This document shows, in pieces, positions 37,041 to 48,684 of a stretch of 64,000 nucleotides of DNA (position 1 is its first letter; each line of letters opens with the position of its first letter). Source of the stretch: Liolophura sinensis (Eukaryota; Mollusca; Polyplacophora; Chitonida; Chitonidae); the NCBI RefSeq assembly GCF_032854445.1, contig NC_088301.1, forward strand, positions 47,735,116 to 47,799,115, read 5' to 3'. The position numbers and the translations under genes are program-made. The notes below the pieces were generated by a model, which ran no database searches, was not told the origin of the DNA, and saw only the letters and a list, made by a program, of their open reading frames with translations.

Positions 37041-37223
37041 TCAATATCCAAAAGTCGTGGAGCCTTTAAAATATACCGATTATTTTCCGATTCGTAGAAC
37101 CCACCGCCAAATGAACTGCGTCACGGGCATGGATTGGCCCACACATCATGCCTACCTGTATTTTGTCAATCAGTGTGGAATATATACTATTTACCACTGC
37201 ACATGTGCGTTTTGGTATACAGG
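37041..37223 (+). CDS. Possible exon, unknown product
   Basis: A frame containing EPLKYTDYFPIRRTH and YLYFVNQCGIYTIYHC runs into a consensus donor TACAG|gtaaga at 37223/37224, leaving phase 1. A weak acceptor (ATATCCAAAAG) is available at the start. No partner with phase 1 entry was found, so it may be a chance frame. Confidence 0.22.
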
Positions 37224-37673
37224 TAAGACATCGCCGAATTAACTACCATTGATAATGGTCTTACCTATATTTGTGGTAATTGGTCAGGTCAAGCTCTCAT
37301 ATCACGCTACACTGTGTAAGGTTGGTCGCGTTGGAAAATAACACATATAATTATGGTCCGAAACACAATTACTTATCTATGGGGAATACCTGTGTACAAC
37401 ATTGCAGATTTACACGTGGGTCTGTGACGTTGCGTTCTCCAGTGAGCCGATGTTAACTGTCCATAGCCACTTGTCCAACAACAGCTTTATACACGCCCAA
37501 AGCAACGGCCGTATGGGTGAGTACTTTGTCCATTGTGTATGGCCTGCAACAAGAGGCCCAGCATAACAAACCACCTGCTAATTGTGATGGCCTGCCCTTA
37601 CGTCACCTGACTGGTTTTACCGTTGTCTCCCACTGTTCTGCTCATTTTCAACCACTCTGGAATACAGGTGATC

Positions 37674-37919
37674 ACAGCTGGTGAATTTACCTGGAGCCGA
37701 GTCCCCCTTCCTCACCTTGTAACACCCCCGCACCATACAACCTCACCCCTACTGCTTTACCTCATCAACGGGCTGTACCCACACACAGTGTGTCACGTCG
37801 ACTTAATGGACACCCGGAAATTTTCGTTTTTGACAGGGCCCGTAAATAACAGAACAAAAGCTCTGTTAAGCATGTGCCGCATGAACTTTAACTTTGAGAA
37901 AGCTGCTATAGCTTGGTGA
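37674..37919 (+). CDS. Possible terminal exon, unknown product
   Basis: After CACTCTGGAATACAG one frame is open for 81 codons to TGA at 37917 and includes LLYLINGLYPHTVCHVDLMD and an NRT glycosylation site. Entry phase is 0, which does not match the possible exon at 37041-37223 (exit phase 1). Tentative. Confidence 0.22.
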   Translation, partial: TAGEFTWSRVPLPHLVTPPHHTTSPLLLYLINGLYPHTVCHVDLMDTRKFSFLTGPVNNRTKALLSMCRMNFNFEKAAIAW

Positions 37920-39059
37920 GACAACTTTGACTGATAATGAACTTTTCCGAAGTTGAAATCTTTCCCTGTCAATATAGCCTATATCACTCTTTGGCAAACA
38001 TTGTTTACCACATTTGAGTTGTTCGTCACATTAATTTTTAATGTAGGAAGACGTACAGGTAAGTAGGACAACTGTAAAAGATATCTGACTTTAAAAAACA
38101 TATTTTTGGAATGATATGTATGAGAAACCATGTCTGATCACATATTCGTTTAGACTGATCACATGAGTAAGTTGCAGTAAAATATAGCCCAAATTACATC
38201 TGAGAGAGAACTGAAAGAATTGCTTATGTTGGTGTGGTTACAACAGCTACTAGATAGTTAATATTACAAGCAGGCAACAATAGCAACATGTTATCAGTCT
38301 ACTTTGTACATATTCCACGGAATATTTTACTCTCTACGTGGACTTCACATGTAACAAGTATAACAACTGTCTACAAGAACAGCTGCTTACATTTAACAAA
38401 GAAATATATATTGCAGCTTAAAATAATCCGATTTGCATGCGTCTAAGAAAAAGAATGGGGAGGGCGGGGAGCAACAGAAACACGCACATGCCTGGACTGT
38501 CACCGAAACTTCAAAATATAAAGCAAGATGCTGTAGGAGAGAAATGTTTTTACATTGAATTTGGTCTTCCCAAGATACCTGCAGTGCCCACCATACGCGT
38601 TTTACCTGGAGACTACTATAAACAAGGAATAATCGTGATTAGAAGAGCAAACCGGCGTACCTGTGGTCCCGCTGGGCAGCTTTGACGGAATATGAGAGCA
38701 AGTCGTATTCCTCACACAGCAGATTTTCTAATCAAAGGATTAACAATACCCACACAGCATACCTGCTAATTAAAACCCTTTTGTACTTTCATAATCCAAA
38801 ATGCGCGTTTGTTGTAACAAGGATTCTTGAGCACTTCAAGTCTCGCAGAAACATGTATAGGCCACGCCTCTGGAGTTCTCACTACGATACAGGCCTGTTG
38901 AAATTCGGTCATTTTATTTTTATATTCGCTAAGTATATGCTGTAAAATATAATGTGATTCAACACGCGCTTTCTTCTTCTATGAACGAACCCGTAAAGAA
39001 ATCAATACAGAAACACAAAGATATCATCCTTATGCATTGTTTTAATGCTATTATATGTT
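37920..39059. other. Non-coding stretch
   Basis: Two overlapping plus-strand open frames (38437-38685, 38682-38945) show no start context or splice partners that I can defend. Otherwise AT-rich. Confidence 0.35.
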
Positions 39060-39262
39060 AAATGTGTTGACAGCACATCATTTCGAGTATTTCTAGACCA
39101 GTGACGTCTAATAAATTACAATTAACATCGCTGCATTTTTCTTCCCTGGTTCTGCTTGGGCCATGGTGCTGGGAGGGAAGAGGTTGTAATTTGCTACTAT
39201 GTATGTATTTATATGAACAGTTGGAATAAAACCCAAACTGAGGGAAATTGACACGTTTCTTG
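39060..39262 (+). repeat. Dispersed repeat family C, copy at 39.1 kb
   Basis: About 200 bp shared with 59437-59632: ACCAGTGACGTCTAATAAAT, TACAATTAACATC, CTTGGGCCATGGTGCTGGGA, GGAATAAAACCCAAACTGAG. Similarity is clear over its full length with scattered changes. No obvious inverted ends or coding frame. Confidence 0.7.
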
Positions 39263-39577
39263 TCGTAAATTGGTGATGGTCACGACAAAAACATGTACCG
39301 AGGAATGGTGATTGTGACCGGAAGAGGTAACGTTTGCCAGTCAATATTGTTCTAAAAGAATTGTTCTATAAACATCTGGCGAAACGTTATGGTACAAAAA
39401 AAAAAGAAAAAAAAAACAAAACAACCACGTTGCACCTACAACAAAGATTTTGTTAAATCAGCTCGTTAGGAAATCCTTATTTTCTGTTACCGAACATATC
39501 AGCAGATCCAAAATATCAAAAAACAACCTAAACACACGGGCGCGGTGCCATGACCCAAGAGACTCACACCAGTCGCA

Positions 39578-39632
39578 TTATTGAAATATTCTTCTGTACA
39601 CCGTAAAACACCAATTAAAGAAACAAATAAAA
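39578..39632 (+). mobile_element. SINE type A, short 3' fragment
   Basis: GAAATATTCTTCTGTACACC and GTAAAACACCAATTAAAGAA match the SINE 3' end. Confidence 0.5.
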
Positions 39633-40559
39633 CAACACAGGCTGTCATCGTTGAGCTTGGGTTATCATGCGTTACTCAAGCCATCTCTATGTCATATAGT
39701 ACCGGCATAAGCGAGCTATCCGTATTGATACTATGATACTGTAATACTCGTGACAAGACATCTCCATCTTCGGGTTGACCGTGGAAAAATATTTTTGAAA
39801 AATAATCAGTTCAGGCCTACATCCAGTTAAAGCAACCCTTTCCTGCAGGTCAAATCGTCCAAAAGTACAACTGCCAAGGCACATCGTCCAAGAAAGTTTA
39901 TCGTCCAAAATATAGATGCATGCATCATTGGAGATATAAAATCAAATCTTCTAAGACTGATAACTGTGGAATTTATTGTCGATTAATTATATATTAATAT
40001 TTATTTATAGAAAAAACTTATGAAGGTTTACCTATAGACGTCAGTGATGTCCATGTATCATGGTGTCTGTATGTCCGGTTTATCACAGCTTTAGCAGAGG
40101 TCAATCCAATTATATTCTTCATTGGTAAGTTGATTTTGATAAACTTTTAATCCGGAATATCTGATCAGATTCAAGTTACTCCAAAAATGTAAATTGGGCG
40201 TGGTGAGAAGGGCAGACTCTGCGTGGTGGAGTTGACATGTGCGAGTAAGATCAAAGCTGGAGATATCCTTAGCATTTTCCAGAAAATTTCAGGGAGAAAC
40301 TTTTCAAGTCACTCAAGATGGTTGACTGTTATTTCGATGCGGGGATTTGGCAAGGATTCGTGGGTGTCTTTCATGTGACACAATACATATAACCTTCTCA
40401 AAATCTTCGTAAACCAGTAGATTTAGGGAAGTACATATGTCAAGTACGCCACACAAGAGTTGTTTTAGTTCGATAAATTTTGTGTACACAGAGCTTAACC
40501 ATTAAAACCTGCCAATAAACAGATCATACCACTAGGACTAAACTGTATGTACGATATAA

Positions 40560-40778
40560 TTATATATCTTTGACGATTTGACCAACTTTCTTGGACGAAT
40601 TATCTCGCAGTTTGTGTCGAGAGGTTGTGTCCACGCGAGGTGGGACAAGCGATAACAAATAGTCAGGGATATGTCTTTTACGCCGCTCTTCCCATGTGAT
40701 AGTCTCTTTGTACTGAAGAACATAGCTGGTTCCTCTCGGACAACCGGTCATCGTTCGCAAGGCATCGAGCTGTAACTG
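40560..40778 (-). CDS. Possible 3'-terminal exon, unknown product
   Basis: On the minus strand, after the acceptor-like GTAACAGTTACAG, a frame reads LDALRTMTGCPRGTSYV, then TITWEERRKRHIPDYLL and ends KKVGQIVKDI with TAA at 40562-40560 (about 72 codons). The mix of charged residues and the acceptor are the only evidence. No upstream exon could be matched with confidence; the nearest same-strand candidate is at 42426-42289. Confidence 0.3.
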   Translation of the reverse strand, partial: QLQLDALRTMTGCPRGTSYVLQYKETITWEERRKRHIPDYLLSLVPPRVDTTSRHKLRDNSSKKVGQIVKDI

Positions 40779-42288
40779 TTACAACTGATTACACTCATTC
40801 ATGGTACAGTTTGCCCACACAACATCAGCATAATCAAAAATCGGGAGAAGAAAAGAGTAATCAATACAGTGCTGTTAGTGATTTCCTAGAAAGTCTATAT
40901 TTTACAGCGCGTAGAGAATTTATAATTGGAGCAATTTTCACAACAATATTGTTAATATGAAGATTGTTGAAAAGTTGATAAGTTGATATTATTGGGTGAA
41001 TAACCCATGAAAACTAAGTGATAGAACTTTCTCGTATAACCCATACATAAAAATCTGGTAGAACAGCATATTACTATTTGGATTACACCCAGGATACTGA
41101 TTTACATATTCTCTTGTAGCAAAAATTTTTTGTAGCAGAATTTTATAGTATTAACACGGTGTAGCGCTAGCTCCTGCGCTGGGGCATGCGGGCTTACATG
41201 TATAAATGCGTGCTTGTGGTTTAACGTCGTAACATGTATAAATGTATCCATGCGTATTTAGTGTTATTTGTGAATGTCTTTCAGCCAATAAAACATAGGA
41301 TATACAATAACAGTCTTTCATAACCATTTATCTGTTTGGTAACATATATATGACTAACCACTGAAGATGCAAGCCTTTCTATAGATAGAGGCAACACAGA
41401 TTTTTTCATTTCGGTGTTGTTGTTTTTTTCATGGTTTTATATCTCACGCCTATTTTTTAGGTTGTCTTTCGAAAATAATGGAAGTACACACTGACATATA
41501 GAGGTACTGAAGCAGACACAGAAAGTTATCGCATGTGAAAAAGAGTTTTAGCCATCGCTGTTGACAGATCCATTATGTTTGTGAGTAATGACACGGTAGT
41601 CTTTACACCGGCCCTAAACTTTACGATAATGACTCCAAGACTTGGAAACCAAAACAGCCTCTTAAGTCTACACCCGAATACACAGAATTGACACAAAGTA
41701 CATGCGTTAGGAGTTGTGTTAGAACATTAGAAGGGATGTAGGCATTGCAGTGGTGTTAGTGATGGGTTGTAAAAATCTTGTTTTGAACAAAATTTCTTGG
41801 CGCCGTAAAATGTTTACAACATTACAGATTTTGGTTTACCTGTTAGAAACATTACTCTGCAAAACATGCATTAATTCTTAAATGCGACAAAATGTTCACG
41901 TTTAGGAACCTGCCCTCGTTAGTTAATTGTAACTAAACTTACCTAACTGACATATCAACGACATTCTGTGTGGCGATATAGTTACTTCCTACACGGTCTA
42001 TTTTTCTATATCAAATTAAGACCCGTTTTCGCCCACGTCATTCACATTCCATGTTTTCTGCGACCCTCATAACCTAACACGGAGAAACAAATCCCTGGAG
42101 ATTTAAGCGGTTTGAGCTAAGGCGCTTTAAAATCAAGCCTTAATCCTGTAATCTTTATCCAAAGTCACTGTAGATTTATACTCGTTCGACAACATGAAAA
42201 CTACCAACTTAAGTGTACATGCAATGGCAAATTACACATAAGCTCTAAAAGCTTAGTTCATTCATTTTCTGTTCGACAGCGCGAGAAA
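40779..42288. other. Non-coding stretch between two exon-like segments
   Basis: AT-rich. On the minus strand a donor-like TCAGTTAG|gtaagt occurs at about 41943, preceded by a short open frame in one phase only. Not enough to call an exon. Confidence 0.3.
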
Positions 42289-42426
42289 TTAGGCGCATAC
42301 AAAGTAGGATAAGTTTGGTTGAAGGGCTCCGTTATTGATCACGACATTGGAACCCCAAAGTTCGTTGCCTTCTTGATAAGATACCTTTTTTCTACTTTCG
42401 TTGGTCTCGCCTAGGACTAGACCATA
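42289..42426 (-). CDS. Possible exon resembling part of a fibronectin type III domain
   Basis: The minus strand has a strong acceptor, GGGTTTTCTCTTCAG, then a phase-0 frame YGLVLGETNESRKK through NNGALQPNLSYFV to TAA at 42291-42289. A gtatgc donor after TCCTACTTT would remove the last few codons. The pattern NG-x-L-x-P-x-x-SY-F is that of the loop and strand F of FN3 domains in receptor tyrosine phosphatases and similar cell-surface proteins. The rest of such a gene is not visible, so it could be a relic exon. Confidence 0.3.
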   Translation of the reverse strand, partial: YGLVLGETNESRKKVSYQEGNELWGSNVVINNGALQPNLSYFVCA

Positions 42427-42802
42427 CTGAAGAGAAAACCCGACGAGACATCTTTCAAATATGTGTAAATGTGCTTTACTTTTATTGTTAATGATGCAGT
42501 TGTACATCAGGCAGTGTTGCTCTCAAGAGCCACGTCATTATCAAGAAAATTCGAACTGGCACAAGACTATGTATGCACTGTAATGCCAGATAAATGGATG
42601 TGTGTTACATTGCATCAAACAACACTATTACCCCAAAACAGTGCCCAAAAATATCTTAATTATATCAATACTTTGAGTCATACTGTTCTCTCAAGTATGG
42701 AAACCTGCATGCTAAAATAATCCAGTGCACTTGTTTTATAATATTAGGGTTTCCCCGTGAATGTCTCTCTTTCAATGAAGATTTGTTCTCGCAGCAGACA
42801 AT

Positions 42803-45566
42803 AACTGTATGTGACGGCTCACCCAGAACATTAGTCCTGTAACTGTATGTGACGGCTCATGCTGAATATTATAAATGTAACTGTATGTGATGGCTCATTG
42901 AGAATATTGACACTGCAACTGTATGTGACGACTCACCCAGAACATTAGCACTGTAACTATATGTGACGGCTAACTCAGCTCACTAGTCCTCCAACTGTAT
43001 GTGACGGCTGACACAGAATAATATAACAGTAACTATAGGTGACGGCTCACCCAGAACATTAACACTGTAACTGTATGTGACGTAACTGTTTGTGACAGCT
43101 CACCCTGAACACTAGCACTGTGACTGTATGTGACGGCTCACCCAGAAGATTACCCCTGTAACTGTATTTGACGATTCACCCAGAACATTTGCCCTGTAAC
43201 TGTATGTGATGGCTCACCAAGAACATTGGCACTGTAACTGTGTATGGCGGCTCACCCAGAACATTGACACTGTAACTGTTTGTGACGGCCCACCCAGAAC
43301 ACTAGCACTGTAACTGTTTGTGATGGCTCACCCAGAACACTGGCACTGTGATTGTATGTGACGGTTCACCAAGGACATTAGGACTGCAACTGTATGTGAC
43401 GGCTCACCCAGAATATTGACATTGCAACTGTACGTGACGGTTCACCCAGAACACTAGCACGGTAACTGTTTGTGATGGCTCACCCAGAACACTGGCACTG
43501 TGATTGTATTTGACGGCTCACCGAGGATATAGGACTGCAACTGTAGAACATTGGCACTGTGACTGTATGTGACGGCTCACCCAAAACATTAGCACTGCAA
43601 CTGTATGTGACGGCTCACCAAGAACATTTGCCCTGTAAATGTATGTGACAGCTCACCCATAACACTGACACTGTAACTGTATGTGATGGCGAACCCAGAA
43701 CATTGGCACTGTAACTGTATGTGACGGCTCATCCAGAACACTAGCACTGTGACTGCATGTGACGACTCACCCAGAACATCAGTCCTATAACTGTATGTGA
43801 CGGCTCATTGCAGAATAATATAACTATAACTGTATGTGATGGCTCACCGAGAACATTAGGGCTGCAATTGTTTGTGACGGCTCACCCAGAACATTAGGGC
43901 TGCAACTGTATGTGACGGCTCATCCAGAACATTGACACTGTAACTGTTTGTGATGGCTCACCCAGAACATTGGCACTGTGATTGTATGTGACGGCTCACC
44001 GAGAACACTAGTCCTCCAACTATATGTGACGGTTCATCGAGAATATTAGGACTGCACTTGTTTGTGACGGCTCACCGAGAACACTAGTCCTCCAACTATA
44101 TGTGACGGTTCATCGAGAATATTAGGACTGCACTTGTTTGTGACGGCTCACCCAGATCATTGGCACTGTGACTGTATGGCTCATCCAGAACATTGACACT
44201 ACAAATGTATGTGACGGCTCATCCAGAACACTGGCACTGTAACTGTATGCGACGACTCACCCACAACATTGCGCATGTAACTTTATATGATGGCTCACCC
44301 AGAACAGTGGCACTGTAACGGTATGTGACGACTCACCCAGAGCATTAGTCCTGTAACTGTATTTGACGGCTCACCCAGAACATTAGCACTGTAACTGTAT
44401 GTGACGGCTCACCGAGAACATTGACACTGTAACTGTATGTGACGGTTCACCCAGAATATTGACACTGCAACTGAATGTGACGGCTCACCTAGAATACTAG
44501 CACTGTAATTGTTTGTGATGGGTCACCCAGAACATTAGCACTGTAACTGTATGCGACGGCTCATCCAGAACACTAGTCCTCCAACTATATGTGACGGCTC
44601 ACCGAGAACATTAGGACTGCACTTATTTGTGACGGCTCACCCAGAACATTGGCACTGTGACTGCATGTGACGGCTCATCCAGAACATTAGCACTGCAACT
44701 GTACGTGACGGTTCACCCAGAACATTGACACTGTAACTGTATGAGACGACTCACCCACAACATTGCGCATGTAACTTTATATGGTGGCTCACCCAGAACA
44801 TTGGCACTGTGTTATATTATAACTGTAACTGTATGACGGCTCATCCAGAACATTAGCACTGTAACTGTATGTGGCGGCTCATCCAGAACACTAGTTCTCT
44901 AACTGTATGTGACGGCTCATCCAGAACATTAGTACTGTAACTGTATGTGACAGCTCACCTAGAACATTGGCACTGTGACTGTATGTAACGGCTCACCCAA
45001 AACATTAGCACTATAACTGTATATGACGGCTCACCCAGAACATTAGCACTGTAACTGTATGTGACGACTCACCAAGAACATTGACACTGTAACTGTATGT
45101 GACAGCTCTTCCAGAACACTAGCACTGTAACTGTTTGTGATGGCTCACCAAGAACATTAGTCCTCCAACTGTATGTGACGGCTCACCGAGAACATTAGGA
45201 CTGCAATTGTTTGTGACGGCTCACTCAGAACATTGACACTGTAACTGTATGTGACAGCTCTTCCAGAACACTAGCACTGTAACTGTTTGTGATGGCTCAC
45301 CAAGAACATTAGTCCTCCAACTGTATGTGACGGCTCACCGAGAACATTAGGACTGCAATTGTTTGTGACGGCTCACTCAGAACATTGACACTGTAACTGT
45401 ATGTGACGGCTCACCCAGAACATTAGCACTGAAAATGTATACGGCGGCTCACCCAGAACATTGACACTGTAACTGTATGTAATGCCTCATATAGAACACT
45501 AGTCCTCTGACTGTAAGTGACGGCTCACACAGAATATTATAACTGTAACTGTATGTTACGGCTCAC
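42803..45566. repeat. Minisatellite, 38-bp unit, roughly 70 copies
   Basis: The unit is AACTGTATGTGACGGCTCAC plus CCAGAACATTAGCACTGT. It fills about 2.76 kb. Variants (TTTGTGATGG, CATCCAGAAC, TTAGTCCTCC, ACATTGACACTG) are shuffled, and some runs of several units are repeated exactly, for example around 44010-44150 and 45090-45390, showing expansion by block duplication. Stops occur in the frames; no protein is implied. Confidence 0.95.
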
Positions 45567-46345
45567 GACATAAACTGATCAAAACAGATCGTTAGCCCAT
45601 GTAACGACATAACGTGGTTCAAACAGAAGGTCACCTCATGTAACGACATGAGGTTGTCCAAACAGAACGTCAGTCTACAAGGATGACGTAGGCCCATGTA
45701 AACACATGAGGTGGTCGAAACAGAACGTCAGCCCATGTAACGACATGAGGTGGTCCAAAATGAACGTCAGCCCATGTAACCACATGAGGTGGTCCAAACA
45801 GAACGTCATAAGACATAAGGTGATCCAAACAGAACGCCAAGCGGTATAAGGACTTGACGTCGTTTAAGCAGAATTTCAACGCATGTAGCAACATGAGGTG
45901 ATCCCAAAAGAACGTCAACTTGTATAACGACATGATGTCGTTTAAACAGAATTTCATCACAAGGCACGACATGACGTTTTCCAAAGCCTGTGTAACGATA
46001 CAGGGTGGCCCAAAGGTAATGTTAGCTCTTAAAACAACATGAGGTGATCAAAACATAATGTCAGTCGGTGGTAAAACATGTGGTGGGCCAACGTTAGCTC
46101 GTGTAACGAAGACATGAGGTGATCTTTTATAATACTTTGTGGCGTTTCAAATGGAACATTAGTAACGGTATGTGGTGTGTCAAAGAGAACAGAACAGTAC
46201 AAAAGACACACTACAAATCACCTTCCGTTGTACCGACACATACCCAGGTAACCCAATGTAATATGGGGCGGTTCGTATGGAACATTAGCATACGAAGCAT
46301 CATGTGGCAGTTCGTACGAAACGTAACGACGCATGACGTTTCATG
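45567..46345. repeat. Second minisatellite, ~39-bp unit, degenerate
   Basis: The unit CATGTAACGACATGAGGTGG plus TCCAAACAGAACGTCAGCC is regular to about 45990 and more diverged after that. It directly follows the 38-bp array. The minus open frame 45670-45984, with repeated HLM / FCLNDVKSLYR text, is only the repeat translated. Confidence 0.85.
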
Positions 46346-46683
46346 GTGTTGAGAGCTAATTTTTGAAACAATTGTCTCTTACACTGGACGCTCCACAGCA
46401 AAATATCCTTTGCGCATTATCATTACATGAGCTTTCCTATAATAAATTTACATAAAAGTCAAAGCCTCAACTTTATCGGAGTTTTAAATCACCCAAATGC
46501 TCGTGGCTGTAACACCACATGTACGGCTTCCTTCGTCTAAGGAGAACAAGGCACTTGCGTGTCATTAAAACGAAATCCCAGGCGAATACTACATTATGCC
46601 AGTGTTCGTCGGTAACCATAGTAAACGGCATCCTTAACGGCGAGGCGGACCGTCGCTGAACAGTTGCCGCGTTGGAAGCGAGC

Positions 46684-46692
46684 TATATAAAA
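46684..46692 (+). promoter_or_regulatory. TATA box, probable GPCR promoter
   Basis: TATATAAAA in GCGAGCTATATAAAACC is preceded by a GC-richer stretch (GGCGAGGCGGACCGTCGCTG). A start site about 30 bp on, near TTCTCAGTTGGGC (46713-46725), is the expected position. It is linked to the GPCR only because its exon and acceptor line up with that gene. Confidence 0.5.
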
Positions 46693-46712
46693 CCATTTAC
46701 ATACCGTTTGTT

Positions 46713-46884
46713 CTCAGTTGGGCTGATGTTCCGGCCTTCGTTTTACTGGGAGAAAGGTATACGACAAACTAAGTAGGCTATCTGATCAGGGAGAACTCTG
46801 CGTGCTGCATCTGTCGGAGTTACCGCGGAAGACCTTGTAAAAATCGAGACTTTCAGGATGGCGAAGATTCTGTGCTAATGTCAG
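46713..46884 (+). other. Probable 5' untranslated exon of the GPCR gene
   Basis: From the predicted start site to the donor GTCAG|gtaaaa. It contains only a six-codon open frame (ATGGCGAAGATTCTGTGC, then TAA), a possible upstream ORF. The matching acceptor is GCTTTTGTGCTCCACAG ending at 48571, which would make a 1.7-kb intron. Confidence 0.4.
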
Positions 46885-48684
46885 GTAAAAACAGTTTCAC
46901 ACATCAGACATGTTACCGTACTCTGGACAGCTTAAGTCATATAACAGTTGTGCTTTCAGACACAGATTGTCACACTTGGGAAGTGAAGGATTTATAGAGC
47001 GAGACATTTCTTAACATTATTGAACTACGGATCAAAAAATAAATAAATAAAAATCTGGTGATAAATAGGTAAACAGTCATTGGAATGAACGAGGGAGAAA
47101 CAGTTATGATTTTTCTCCTCTAGTGCAATGAATATGTTGGCTAATATTCAGTAAAGAATATATAATATGAAGAATATCCTATAAAAATGAATTCACGTGC
47201 AGTATCCCCCAAAGTCTTGGATGACATTATTAATTATTCTTCGGCCTAATAACTGAATTCTTTTAGACCTCATCGCATTTTGCCTTGTGACTGGCCATCG
47301 ATAAGGAAAACGATTGTACACTCTTTTGTATCACACATGGCGGATATAGCATTGACCAGCGTACTCAAGTACGATTCTAAGATACAGGATTTTGCGTCAT
47401 ATTGCAACTGGAAACAAGATTTGATAAAACAACAGTAATTTTGTTTCCATAATTTTATTAATTATTAACAGGGTACTAAAAATAAGCTTTGAACCTTGTT
47501 TCTGAGTGGAAGTATTCGTGCACTTATGGGTAAGGGTTTTAATGTGTACTTGCTAACGTACATTGAGACAATTCTGTATTTTTGCTTTATTAAAAATTTA
47601 GAACTTCATCCATGGTCCTGTATGTTCATATTGTGATCTAATTGCTCGAATGTAGGCGTCCAGAAAGTTAAACCCGAATGAGTGTTTAAATCATGGTTCA
47701 AATTTACACTAAAAGCATGAACTGGCTTCACCTGGTAAGTCCCTGGTGAGTCTCACAACATAGTCACAATATGTTTTGCATAAATTAAACAACAGCTTGG
47801 TTGTAACAGATTCCACGCCTCCATTCATTTCTTATGGAGACGCAATAATATTAACTTAACCGCCAGGATCAAGGGAACATAATGCAGAATAGGAGAGTTT
47901 CGAGTTCGAACTCTTTTGTCGCTAAAGGTAATAACAGTCCTTTTGCATCACGTGACTATTGTTGTAATTAATTTACCGACCACTTCTTTCATCATGTTCT
48001 AGATACACGAATGGCTCCACTTGCCTTCAGGAACTTGTTAAGTTCAGTTACCTGTTATACTAAATGTAATAAAAATAGTTGCCTAACATTTGTGACATTC
48101 TTTTTATTATCCCCATATTCACTGTAATAAATATTATCACAGTTGCTAAAACTGTCTCTGAAATGATACAGCTGTATGAACTGTGAGTAAAAACAAATTA
48201 GTTTTTAGATTTAAAACCTTCCCTATAAGAGAGATAAAAGTTGAAATCTTCATATTACCCAACAAGTTTTTCATTTTCCAAGTCGTTCCCAAATGGCTTG
48301 ACCAATGAGTAGCCAACAATCCTCCTCATATTTGCCATGATGTCACTGTGTGTTGGTCCGTTTTTAATTTCAAATTGTTATGTGTCTATACGAGAGATGA
48401 AAATCTTCAGGGGTTTCTTCTTCATGGTTCCATCATTCAACATCAAGGTTATTTTGCTTAATGTTCCAAAAACATGCTCGTGAACATTAATATTCCCAAC
48501 AGAAAACTACGGCATATATATGAATTGCATTTTGAGTCTTCAACAAATGATATCGCTTTTGTGCTCCACAGGGAAATCTCCTAGAAAACACTGGGACAGA
48601 GCTCCTTGTAATGCACCACATAACAGTAACTGAACAAAGCACATCCTGGCCAAACCATAGCACTGTGGGAAACCTTTGATTTCC

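Noticed and set aside
42803..45566. CRISPR-like array
   Set aside because: Units are contiguous with no unique spacers; it is a eukaryotic minisatellite.
45670..45984. 104-residue minus frame with repeated HLM / HVVTWADV text
   Set aside because: Translation of the 39-bp minisatellite.
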